Source: JAWLCA01 sp041687395
GTDB taxonomy: Bacteria; Pseudomonadota; Alphaproteobacteria; Rhodobacterales; Rhodobacteraceae
Direction: 5' to 3'
Length of the DNA: 64,000 nucleotides
Assembly (NCBI GenBank): GCA_041687395.1
Contig: JAWLCA010000001.1
Coordinates: forward strand, 207,575-271,574
How positions within the stretch are numbered: position 1 is the stretch's first letter; each line of letters begins with the position of its first letter. This document shows, piece after piece, positions 35,955-43,276 of this stretch. Position numbers and translations under genes: made by a program. The notes under the pieces were generated by a model. The model was not told the origin of the DNA. It did no database searches and saw only the letters and a program-made list of their open reading frames with translations.

Positions 35955-37262
35955 TCAGTCGGCGCCGAAGACGCGGGCAAAGATCGTGTCCACATGCTTG
36001 GTGTGATAGCCAAGGTCAAACTTCTCCTCGATCTCGGCCTCGCTCAGCACCGCGCGCACCTCCGCGTCGGCCTTCAGCTCGGCCATGAAGTCCGCGCCCT
36101 GTTCCCACACCTTCATCGCGTTGCGCTGCACCAGCCGATAGCTGTCCTCGCGGCTGATTCCCTTTTGCGTCAGCGCCAGCATCACCCGCTGCGAATGCAC
36201 CAGGCCGCGGAACTTGTTCAGGTTCCGCTCCATATTCTCGGGGTAGATCACCAGCTTCTCGATCACGCTGTTCAGCCGGGCCAGCGCGAAATCCAGCGTC
36301 ACGGTCGCATCCGGCCCGATGTTCCGCTCGACCGAGGAGTGGCTGATGTCCCGCTCGTGCCACAGCGCCACGTTCTCCATCGCCGGAATCGCCATCGACC
36401 GCACCAGCCGTGCCAGCCCGGTCAGGTTCTCGGTCAGCACCGGGTTCCGCTTGTGCGGCATGGCGGAACTGCCCTTCTGCCCGGCGCTGAAGAACTCCTC
36501 CGCCTCCAGCACCTCGGTCCGCTGCATGTGGCGCACCTCGATCGCGACGTTTTCGATCGAACTGGCCACGACACCCAGCGTGGCAAAGAACATCGCGTGC
36601 CGGTCGCGCGGGATCACCTGGGTCGAAATCGGTTCCGGCTTCAGGCCCAGCTTCTCGCAGACATGTTCTTCCACGCGCGGGTCGATGTTGGCAAAGGTGC
36701 CGACCGCGCCAGAGATCGCACCCGTCGCCACCTCCTCGCGCGCGGCCCCCAGCCGGGCGCGGTTGCGGTCCATCTCGGCGTAGAAGCGGGCGAAGGTCAG
36801 GCCCATCGTGGTCGGTTCGGCATGGATGCCGTGGCTGCGCCCGATGCGCACCGTCAGCTTGTGCTCCATTGCGCGGGTCTTCAGCGCGGACAGCAGCTTG
36901 TCCATCTGCGCGATCAGCAGGTCGGCCGCGCGGGTCAGCTGGATGTTGAAGCAGGTGTCCAGCACGTCGGAACTGGTCATCCCCTGATGGACGAAGCGCG
37001 CCTCATCCGGTCCCACGATCTCGCCCAGGTGGGTCAGAAAGGCGATGACGTCGTGCTTCGTGACCGCCTCGATCTCCTCGATCCGGGCGACGTCGAACGT
37101 CGCGTCCTTCGCTTTCCACACCGCCTCGGCGTTGGCTTTCGGGATCACGCCCAGTTCGGCCATCTTGTCACAGGCATGGGCCTCGATCTCGAACCAGATG
37201 CGGAACCGGGTCTCGGGCGACCAGATGGCGACCATCTCTGGGCGGGAATAGCGGGGGATCAT
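35955..37262 (-). CDS. purB: Adenylosuccinate lyase
   Basis: Cleaves SAICAR and adenylosuccinate in purine synthesis. 435 residues, fumarase/aspartase superfamily. Signature SSAMPHKRNPVLTENL near 265, catalytic His in TSSDVLDT and IGRSHGIHAEPT. ATG 37262 gives the standard MIPRYSRPEMVAIW start. Further upstream, in-frame sequence lacks similarity and overlaps the gdx leader on the other strand. Divergent from gdx across a 154-bp gap. Confidence 0.96.
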   Translation of the reverse strand: MIPRYSRPEMVAIWSPETRFRIWFEIEAHACDKMAELGVIPKANAEAVWKAKDATFDVARIEEIEAVTKHDVIAFLTHLGEIVGPDEARFVHQGMTSSDVLDTCFNIQLTRAADLLIAQMDKLLSALKTRAMEHKLTVRIGRSHGIHAEPTTMGLTFARFYAEMDRNRARLGAAREEVATGAISGAVGTFANIDPRVEEHVCEKLGLKPEPISTQVIPRDRHAMFFATLGVVASSIENVAIEVRHMQRTEVLEAEEFFSAGQKGSSAMPHKRNPVLTENLTGLARLVRSMAIPAMENVALWHERDISHSSVERNIGPDATVTLDFALARLNSVIEKLVIYPENMERNLNKFRGLVHSQRVMLALTQKGISREDSYRLVQRNAMKVWEQGADFMAELKADAEVRAVLSEAEIEEKFDLGYHTKHVDTIFARVFGAD

Positions 37263-37343
37263 CGGCGCACTCCTTGGCTTCGGCGGCGTTCTAGACCGGT
37301 GGGCGGGGCTTGGAAAGGCCCGTGGCCGGCGGTATGTCTGCTT

Positions 37344-37396
37344 GGCGCGGGACGGCCCGTGCCCGCAGCCTGCGGCGCATCCGGGGGACGGCCCTC
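37344..37396 (+). promoter_or_regulatory. Guanidine-II (mini-ykkC) riboswitch candidate
   Basis: Two hairpins with ACGG tetraloops closed by GGG/CCC. Hairpin 1 is 37344-37363 (eight-base-pair stem). Hairpin 2 is 37383-37396 (five pairs GGGGG/CCCTC). The 19-base linker is within the class range. The guanidine-II aptamer is exactly two stem-loops with ACGR loops, usually just before sugE/gdx genes. Here hairpin 2 lies about ten bases before the GTGGGG ribosome site of an SMR gene. Free guanidinium would switch on translation. Confidence 0.82.
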
Positions 37397-37416
37397 TGCT
37401 GGATAGTGGGGCAGTC

Positions 37417-37731
37417 ATGGCTTGGATACTTCTTCTCGTCGCCGGCCTGTTCGAGGTCGCCTGGGCCATCGGTCTGAAATATACCCTCGGCTTCACCCGG
37501 CTCTGGCCCAGTCTCTGGACGGTGGGCGCGATGGCGATCAGCCTCGGGCTGCTCGGCCTCGCGATGCGCGAACTTCCGGTGGGCACCGCCTACGCGGTCT
37601 GGACCGGGATCGGCGCGGTGGGCACTGTCGTGCTCGGCATCTGGCTGTTCGGCGATCCGGTGACGGTGGCGCGGATGGCCTCAGTGGCGCTGATCGTCGC
37701 CGGGTTGATCGGGTTGAAGCTGGTGGGCTGA
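37417..37731 (+). CDS. gdx: SMR guanidinium exporter (Gdx/SugE type)
   Basis: 104-residue four-helix small multidrug resistance protein. Conserved membrane-embedded Glu13 in AGLFEVAWAIGLKYT matches the SugE/Gdx subgroup, as do LPVGTAYAVWTGIGAVGT and the final KLVG. Gdx proteins exchange guanidinium for protons. The guanidine-II riboswitch immediately upstream supports Gdx rather than a drug pump. ATG 37417 follows GTGGGG. Divergent from purB. A composite repeat element lies nine bases downstream. Confidence 0.92.
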   Translation: MAWILLLVAGLFEVAWAIGLKYTLGFTRLWPSLWTVGAMAISLGLLGLAMRELPVGTAYAVWTGIGAVGTVVLGIWLFGDPVTVARMASVALIVAGLIGLKLVG

Positions 37732-37739
37732 GCGGGAAG

Positions 37740-37895
37740 TAGCATATTCGCTATATAGCGGATACGCTAGCATAGCAAATATGCTATGGACGGATTGGTT
37801 GGCTCTAATGCCGTTGGATTGCTTTGCTTTTTCCGGGGAAGGCGCTTCAATTTATGCACGTGATATGCATGCCAGATGCACGTGAATCATACGTT
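37740..37895 (-). repeat. Composite regulatory-like element, copy 1
   Basis: Reading leftward from 37895: five hexamers at 11-bp spacing (starts 37893, 37882, 37871, 37860, 37849; CGTATG, CGTGCA, CATGCA, CGTGCA, TGAAGC), a 51-bp spacer, then three AGC-N6-GCT dyads (37741-37752, 37757-37768, 37774-37785; 16-17-bp spacing). The hexamer block matches copy 2 (62725-62864) at 40 of 55 ungapped positions, and 20 bases of the dyad block are identical. Lies between gdx and the moaA terminator. Not a known class to me. Confidence 0.75.
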
Positions 37896-37905
37896 GTGTG
37901 CACAC

Positions 37906-37932
37906 CGGAAAAAGCCCCATTGCGGGGGCTTG
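37906..37932 (-). terminator. Rho-independent terminator of moaA
   Basis: On the minus strand AAGCCCC, a six-base loop and GGGGCTT are followed by TTTCC (a five-T run including the stem end). It lies about 36 bp beyond the moaA stop codon and separates moaA from the composite element. Confidence 0.75.
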
Positions 37933-37967
37933 GTCAGACACAAGATGTAGGGGGGCGTCGGGGCGGC

Positions 37968-38972
37968 TCAGCCGCCGGTGTGGCTCATGTGCCGGCTGAC
38001 CTGACCCGCGACCGTCTGGCGCGAATAGTCGAAGTCGTGGCCCTTGGGTTTGCGCGCGATCGCGTCGCGAATGGCCTTTTTCAACAGGTCATTTTCCGGG
38101 CTGGCCCGCAGCGGTGCACGCAGGTCGGCCATGTCCTCCTGGCCCAGGCACATGTACAACTCGCCCGTGCAGGTCAGCCGCACCCGGTTGCAGCTTTCGC
38201 AGAAATTATGCGTCAGCGGCGTGATGAAGCCGATCTTCTGGCCTGTCTCCTCGATCCGCACATAGCGCGCCGGCCCGCCAGTGCGTTCCGCCAGATCCAG
38301 AAGCGCGAACCGTTCCGCAAGGCGGGCACGCAAGTCCTTGAGATCCCAGTATTGATCCAGCCGATCCTCGTTGCCCAGATCGCCCATCGGCATGACCTCG
38401 ATGAAGGTCAGGTCCATGTCGCGCGCGGCGCACCAGTCCACCAGCGGGAACAGTTCATCCTCGTTGAAGCCCTTCAGCGCCACCGCGTTGATCTTCACCC
38501 GCAGCCCCGCCTCCTGCGCGGCAGCGATGCCGTCCAGCACCTGCGGCAGCCGGCCCCAGCGGGTGATCTGGGCGAATTTCGCCTCGTCCAGCGTGTCCAG
38601 GGACACGTTGATCCGCCGTACCCCGCAGGACACAAGCTCTTGTGCATGCTTGCGCAACTGCGACCCGTTCGTCGTAAGCGTCAGCTCCCGCAGTGCGCCG
38701 CTGTCAAGATGGCGCTTCATACCCTTGAAAAACTGCATGATTCCGCGCCGCACAAGCGGCTCCCCCCCGGTGATCCGCAGCTTCCGGACCCCCAGTTCGA
38801 CAAACGCCGAACACATCCGATCCAGCTCCTCCAAACTCAACAACTCCGCCTTCGGCAGAAACGTCATGTTCTCGGCCATGCAATAGACACAGCGGAAATC
38901 GCACCGGTCCGTCACCGACACGCGAAGGTAGTCGATGGGCCGGGCGAAAGGATCAATCAGGGGTGCGTACAT
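37968..38972 (-). CDS. moaA: GTP 3',8-cyclase MoaA
   Basis: Radical SAM enzyme starting molybdenum cofactor synthesis from GTP. 334 residues. SAM-cluster Cys24-x3-Cys28-x2-Cys31 (CDFRCVYC). A second C-terminal cluster motif FCESCNRVRLTCTG. The GGEP-type motif appears as TGGEPLVRRG. ATG 38972 gives a canonical start. An upstream frame of 12 residues is unlikely. A good terminator follows. It complements the MoaB-type gene near 1 kb. Confidence 0.96.
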   Translation of the reverse strand: MYAPLIDPFARPIDYLRVSVTDRCDFRCVYCMAENMTFLPKAELLSLEELDRMCSAFVELGVRKLRITGGEPLVRRGIMQFFKGMKRHLDSGALRELTLTTNGSQLRKHAQELVSCGVRRINVSLDTLDEAKFAQITRWGRLPQVLDGIAAAQEAGLRVKINAVALKGFNEDELFPLVDWCAARDMDLTFIEVMPMGDLGNEDRLDQYWDLKDLRARLAERFALLDLAERTGGPARYVRIEETGQKIGFITPLTHNFCESCNRVRLTCTGELYMCLGQEDMADLRAPLRASPENDLLKKAIRDAIARKPKGHDFDYSRQTVAGQVSRHMSHTGG

Positions 38973-39055
38973 GCGGCGCAAGCTAAGCACGCAATCGTCA
39001 GGGATCAAGCCGATTGCCGCGTTGACCCCCGTGCGCGGCGCTGTATCGTCGATTC

Positions 39056-39541
39056 ATGCGTTTTTTGGCCCCTCTTGTTGTCGTCGCGGCGCTGGTCCTC
39101 ACCGGCTGCAGTTCCGACTCGCTGCCGTTCGGTCGTGGTAGCGCGACCGCCACCGCGACCGAAGCCCTGGCCGACACACCCAGGCCCGAGCCGCGGCCTG
39201 CCGCCCTGCGCCCGCCAGCCGGTGCGCGCACGGTCGACCAGTTCGATACCACTACCGCCGAACAGCGCGCGGCCGCTGCCGCACCCGTCGCGACCAGCCG
39301 CGAACTCGGGACCACCATCGCCTCGCTCGGCAACCCTGCCGAGCCCGGATTCTGGCTGAAAACCCCACTGGTTACATCCGAGGCGCCGGGCCGTGTGGTG
39401 CTTGGGGATGCGTCGGCTAATGTGGATCTGATCCCCTCAGGGACGGCAACCGGGTCGGGCAGCCAGTTGTCCCTCGCCGCCTTTCGGCTGCTTGAGGTGC
39501 CGCTGACCAGCCTTCCCGAAATCACCGTGTTCACGCGCTGA
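39056..39541 (+). CDS. Lipoprotein with Ala/Pro-rich region, function unknown
   Basis: 161 residues. Lipobox LTGC (Cys18) after a hydrophobic signal. Residues 30-95 are Ala/Thr/Pro-rich and low in complexity. The C-terminal part has a conserved-looking EPGFWLKTPLVTSEAPGRVV and ends PLTSLPEITVFTR. Homologues in Rhodobacterales are often mislabelled as D-galactarate dehydratase, and no enzyme motif is seen. Divergent from moaA with an 83-bp gap. Confidence 0.75.
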   Translation: MRFLAPLVVVAALVLTGCSSDSLPFGRGSATATATEALADTPRPEPRPAALRPPAGARTVDQFDTTTAEQRAAAAAPVATSRELGTTIASLGNPAEPGFWLKTPLVTSEAPGRVVLGDASANVDLIPSGTATGSGSQLSLAAFRLLEVPLTSLPEITVFTR

Positions 39542-39560
39542 CGCGCCGGAACGCGGACCC

Positions 39561-39980
39561 TCAGTTCACGAGCCGCTGCAGGCTCCGCACGTGTTCGGCA
39601 AGCTCGATCAACTGCACGGGCGTCGGGGTCGGGATGCCGTCGCCGGCATCGTAAAGCACCGTCTCGCCTTCCAGCAGCGGGCCGAATTCCGGCATCGGCC
39701 CTCCACCGCCACCCTCACCCCGCGAGTACCCGTAGACCTTGCCCATGACGGCGAGCATCGGGAATCTGCCGTCATTCCGTGCAGCCAACAGCGTGAGGTC
39801 GGCTGGCTGGGGCCGGAGCGTCGCCGCGCCCGGTCCGTCGCCGCGCCCGTCCTCACCATGACAGGCGGCGCAGTACTCGGCATAAAGCACTGCTCCCGTG
39901 ACCGGCGGATCGTCCGGCACGCAGGCGGCCAGCACCGCTGCTGCACCAAGTCCGACGCCAAGAGAAATCGCTGCCCGCAT
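39561..39980 (-). CDS. c-type cytochrome lipoprotein
   Basis: 139 residues. Lipobox LAAC with Cys20, then heme site C37-A-A-C40-H41 in YCAACHGEDGRGDGP, and a likely Met ligand in GGPMPEFG (about 93). Small mono-heme class I cytochrome anchored to the periplasmic face. The internal ATG at 39980 is chosen as the signal start. An upstream frame begins without a signal. The ccm genes at 24-26 kb would mature it. Electron partner unknown. Confidence 0.85.
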   Translation of the reverse strand: MRAAISLGVGLGAAAVLAACVPDDPPVTGAVLYAEYCAACHGEDGRGDGPGAATLRPQPADLTLLAARNDGRFPMLAVMGKVYGYSRGEGGGGGPMPEFGPLLEGETVLYDAGDGIPTPTPVQLIELAEHVRSLQRLVN

Positions 39981-40060
39981 CTGCGCCTTCCCGCCCCGTT
40001 CGGGGTCTGCCGTGATTGAAGAGAGTATCGCGCGGGCCGATCCGAAAGGCAATTCACGCC

Positions 40061-40372
40061 TTAGATGTCGACCTCATCCTCGCTAGGCGGCGGGGTCAGG
40101 GGCACCTTGCGGCGGATGATGATGTCACCGTTCGGCAGAACCTCGGGCGCATGATAGGCTGACAGGTCGTCGATCGTGCTGCCAAGGTCTCGCAGCGCAG
40201 GTTCTAGTTCTTCCATCAGTCCGCGCAAGAGCATCCGCGCGCCCCGATCGATCAAGCTCAACCCTTCGCCCAAGTCACCGGGTTCTTCGGTATCGGGCAC
40301 GTCCTGCGCGATGCTCGCCACCGGTGCGACGGCGAGCAGAAGGGCGAGAGGGATCGATCTCAAGTGCGACAT
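40061..40372 (-). CDS. Small exported protein, function unknown
   Basis: 103 residues. Signal peptide at 1-22 (ASIA-QDVP). The mature part is acidic, with one amphipathic stretch LSLIDRGARMLLRGLMEELEPALRDLGSTIDD and ends with RRKVPLTPPPSEDEVDI. It resembles conserved Rhodobacterales proteins of unknown role. Same strand as, and 80 bp upstream of, the cytochrome lipoprotein gene. No catalytic motif. Confidence 0.75.
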   Translation of the reverse strand: MSHLRSIPLALLLAVAPVASIAQDVPDTEEPGDLGEGLSLIDRGARMLLRGLMEELEPALRDLGSTIDDLSAYHAPEVLPNGDIIIRRKVPLTPPPSEDEVDI

Positions 40373-40409
40373 GTCATCAATATAGGTTCGTGGCGGGCGT
40401 GTTGAAAGA

Positions 40410-41444
40410 TCACAGAACGATGTCGAGCGTCACCGGAAAGTGGTCCGAAGCCAGAAGCAGCGCTTCCCGCAGGTCGGGATTGCGGTAGCAGACCGGTTCG
40501 TCGAACGGGTGCCAGATGCACCAGCGTGGTCCGCCATCCAGCAAGTCTTCGGAAATCATGATGTAATCGAGGAGTGCGGAGAAATAGTGACCGTCCTCGG
40601 CCATCAGGAACCGGGCCGAGGTGGGAGAGGCAGTTCCGGGGCCGAGCAGGGCTGCGGCCGCGTGGCGGTCATGCAATTGCTCGTGAAACGGCCGGTCGCG
40701 CCCTAGCACGGTTGCCACTGCCGAGGGCAGGTGCGCTTCGGGCACGTCCTGCTCGATGCCGGGACCGTCGTTGAAATCGCCCAGAACGATGAGCGATTCG
40801 CCCGCGGCCAGATGCGCGTCGATCCGTTGGCGCAGCCACAGGGACTGGGCGTACTGCTTGCGCCGGTGCAACTGCTTCAGGCGCCGGGCGTCGTCGGGGT
40901 CACGGGCGCCGTGGGGCGCCTTTGACTTCATGTGCACGCCGATCATCCGCAGCAGCCGGCCAGAGGCGGTCTCGATCATCAGTTCCAGCGGCGGTTTCGA
41001 AAAGCGCACCAGTTCCTCGCGGCCCAAACCGTCGATATCGATGCGAAACACCCCGTCGAAGCGCGGCGCTTCGGAAGAGCCGCGCTTGCCGGTCGTTTCG
41101 CCCACCGGATCGTGCAGCGCGCTGAGCGCGGCGGGATCGTAGAGAAGCGCGATTTCCTGCTGGCTTTCGCTGGTGAAGCCGGTGATGGCGCGGCGGGTGC
41201 GCAGGCCAAATCGGGCGGCGAATCCTTCCAGCGCGCGAACGGTGCTGCGCGTGCGGGTCGTGTCGGGGGACTCCTGCAGCATGACGGCATCGGCATCCAG
41301 CGTCGTCAGAACCTCGGCGAGGGAATAGGCTTGTTCGGCACAGGTGATGTCGCGCCGCCCGGATGGGCGGTCGTCCTCGATCAGTCGGTCGTCAACATCG
41401 AAGAGCGCGTTGAACCATTCGACGTTGTAGGTGGCGATCCGCAT
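40410..41444 (-). CDS. Endonuclease/exonuclease/phosphatase family protein
   Basis: 344 residues of the EEP fold. N-terminal TYNVEWFN (catalytic Asn and the metal Glu region), LQESPDTT (metal Glu), IGVHMKSKAP (catalytic His), LGDFNDGPG (Asp/Asn pair) and the final SDHFPVTL (Asp-His). The substrate, whether nucleic acid, phosphoinositide-like or other phosphoester, is not evident. ATG 41444 overlaps the upstream DnaJ-like stop as TGATG. Confidence 0.9.
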   Translation of the reverse strand: MRIATYNVEWFNALFDVDDRLIEDDRPSGRRDITCAEQAYSLAEVLTTLDADAVMLQESPDTTRTRSTVRALEGFAARFGLRTRRAITGFTSESQQEIALLYDPAALSALHDPVGETTGKRGSSEAPRFDGVFRIDIDGLGREELVRFSKPPLELMIETASGRLLRMIGVHMKSKAPHGARDPDDARRLKQLHRRKQYAQSLWLRQRIDAHLAAGESLIVLGDFNDGPGIEQDVPEAHLPSAVATVLGRDRPFHEQLHDRHAAAALLGPGTASPTSARFLMAEDGHYFSALLDYIMISEDLLDGGPRWCIWHPFDEPVCYRNPDLREALLLASDHFPVTLDIVL

Positions 41445-42130
41445 CAGGCCGCACGCTGCCCGCTGATTTCTTCCCAAGCGCGGTTGATCGCCTGAAGCCG
41501 TCGTTCGGCAAGCTTCACCCCCTCTTCCGGCACACCACGGGCCATCATGCGGTCGGGGTGGCTGTCCATCACGGCCTGGCGCCAGGCGGCGCGGATGTCG
41601 GGCAAGGGGGTGTCATGGGTGACTTGCAGCACCTCGTAGGGGTCGGGCGTGGCATTGGGCACATGGCGCGCCTCGATGCTTCGGAAACACCGATCCGACA
41701 GGCCGAATATCCGCGAGACCTCGGCAAGGAACGCCTGTTCGTTCGGGTGATAGTCCCCATCGGCAACTGCGATGTGAAAGAGCCCTTCCATCAGATCGAT
41801 CAGCACCTGATCGTCGTCGCCCCGGAACATCGTGGCAATGCGGCGAGCGTAAAGGTCGAATCCGGCCACGTCCTGGCGGGCCAGATTGAAGACGTGGGCG
41901 GCGTGTACCTCCTCCTCGGGCAGGATGGCAAAGACTTCACGAAACGCTGCGACCTCGTTGCGGGTGACGCGGCCATCGGCCTTGGCCATCTTGGCGCCGA
42001 GCGCGATCACCGCGATCGTGAAGGCGATGGTCCGTTCCGGCGGTGTGCGCAGACGCTCGAACACGGCAGCAAGGCTTTCGCCCTTGGCAAGCGCGGCGAT
42101 GGCTTCGGTGATGCGGGTCCAGAGCGACAT
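41444..42130 (-). CDS. TerB-like plus DnaJ-domain protein (DjlA-like)
   Basis: 228 residues. The N-terminal half is a TerB/DjlA helical domain with acidic repeats (ADGRVTRNEVAAF and VADGDYHPNEQAFL). The C-terminal J-domain begins DPYEVLQVTHDTP and has the diagnostic HPD in MDSHPDRMMA. No membrane anchor is seen, unlike E. coli DjlA. Presumed DnaK co-chaperone. Translationally coupled to the EEP gene by a one-base overlap. Confidence 0.88.
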   Translation of the reverse strand: MSLWTRITEAIAALAKGESLAAVFERLRTPPERTIAFTIAVIALGAKMAKADGRVTRNEVAAFREVFAILPEEEVHAAHVFNLARQDVAGFDLYARRIATMFRGDDDQVLIDLMEGLFHIAVADGDYHPNEQAFLAEVSRIFGLSDRCFRSIEARHVPNATPDPYEVLQVTHDTPLPDIRAAWRQAVMDSHPDRMMARGVPEEGVKLAERRLQAINRAWEEISGQRAA

Positions 42131-42161
42131 GGCGTCAGCCTAGCGAAAGCGGAGGGGGCTG

Positions 42162-42650
42162 TCAGGACAGCATTTTCTGCATCAGCAGCAGATCGATCCA
42201 GCGGCCCCACTTGAACCCGACTTCCGGCAGACGCCCGATCTCGGCATAGCCGAGGCGGGCGTGAAATGCGCGCCCTGTCTCGTTGGCGGCGCTGACTCCG
42301 GCGAAGATACTGTGCGCGCCGCCCGCGCGGGCATGGTCCTCAACCGCAGTCATGAGCGCGCGGCCAAAGCCCCGGCCTGCGATACCTGGGCGCAGCATCA
42401 CCGAATGCTCCATCGTCCGGGCATAGCCGGGGCCGGTGCGGAACTGGCCGTAGGTGGCGAAGCCCGCAACCCCATCATCTGTTACGGCGACGAAGGTGCC
42501 GTGGCCCAGAGCTTCCTTCTCGGCGATCATCGCGGCGACACCATCCACGGTTTTCTGGGCGGTGGTGAAGGTCGTCAGCGTTTCGCGGATATAGTGATTC
42601 CAGATTTCGGCGATCTCGTTGGCATCTGCGGCGGTAGCGGCACGGATCAT
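42162..42650 (-). CDS. GNAT-family N-acetyltransferase
   Basis: 162 residues. The acetyl-CoA motif is RPGIAGRGFGRAL (about 92-104). IWNHYIRETLTTF and GVSAANETGRAFHARLGY are close to phosphinothricin-type and L-amino-acid acetyltransferases, so a small amine or amino acid substrate is plausible. ATG 42650 overlaps the stop of the upstream glyoxalase-like gene (ATGA), supporting this internal start over longer upstream frames. Confidence 0.9.
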   Translation of the reverse strand: MIRAATAADANEIAEIWNHYIRETLTTFTTAQKTVDGVAAMIAEKEALGHGTFVAVTDDGVAGFATYGQFRTGPGYARTMEHSVMLRPGIAGRGFGRALMTAVEDHARAGGAHSIFAGVSAANETGRAFHARLGYAEIGRLPEVGFKWGRWIDLLLMQKMLS

Positions 42651-43267
42651 TCCAGCACCCGCGGGCCTTGCGGTGTCTGGATCGTGGCGTGCAACCCGGG
42701 TCGGGTCGATCTCTCGACCGTGATCCTGCTGTCGAACATCAGGTTTTCCAGCATTACCTCGATCCTCTGTGGATCGGGGTGGCGAATCCGCAGCGCAATC
42801 AGGCGGCAGCCCTGATCGGGCAGTCGCGCCGCCGGATGGGCGACGCCCTCCCACTGGATGAGGGCAGGTGCGACGCCGTCCAGCGGAAGGCGGCCGTCCT
42901 TTGGAACAGCCATCTGCCAACGCAGATCGCCGCGCGCCAGCGCGATCGGTGCCCCCGATCCGGGCAGGGCCGCCGTGGCCGCCTCAAGGTCGTTGCACCG
43001 CGCAACCCAGGACACCAGACGGGGCGGGCCGGAAAAGTCGTCGAGGCCAAACCAACGGGCGCGCCCCGGTGGCGGGGTGGCGGGATCGATGGCGATGACC
43101 TCCAGATATTCGTCCGATCCAAGGCTTAGCAGACGATTGTGCGTGCCCATCGCGGGATGATGGCCGCCTGGCGCGAGGGGAACGCCAAGCGCCACCTCGA
43201 CCGCGGCGGCGCCGTCGTCCAGAGTCATGGCGGCGACCGCCAGGTGATCAAGTCTGAGAAGGCTCAT
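42647..43267 (-). CDS. Glyoxalase-like (VOC) domain protein
   Basis: 206 residues. N-terminal LRLDHLAVAAMTLDDGAAAVE with the metal-type His8, then GGHHPAMGTHNRLLSLG and YLEVIAIDP, matching the glyoxalase-like domain seen in many alphaproteobacteria. The second half is less conserved. Reaction unknown. Overlaps the GNAT gene by four bases and follows the Ppx/GppA gene by nine bases. Confidence 0.85.
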   Translation of the reverse strand: MSLLRLDHLAVAAMTLDDGAAAVEVALGVPLAPGGHHPAMGTHNRLLSLGSDEYLEVIAIDPATPPPGRARWFGLDDFSGPPRLVSWVARCNDLEAATAALPGSGAPIALARGDLRWQMAVPKDGRLPLDGVAPALIQWEGVAHPAARLPDQGCRLIALRIRHPDPQRIEVMLENLMFDSRITVERSTRPGLHATIQTPQGPRVLE

Positions 43268-43276
43268 GGCGATGCC

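Noticed and set aside
39056..39541. D-galactarate dehydratase
   Set aside because: Homologues carry this label, but the protein is a short lipoprotein with no dehydratase motif.
41445..41477. TTG start for the EEP-family gene
   Set aside because: It would add 11 residues inside the DnaJ-like gene; the ATG at 41444 is at the TGATG junction and opens the conserved TYNVEW strand.
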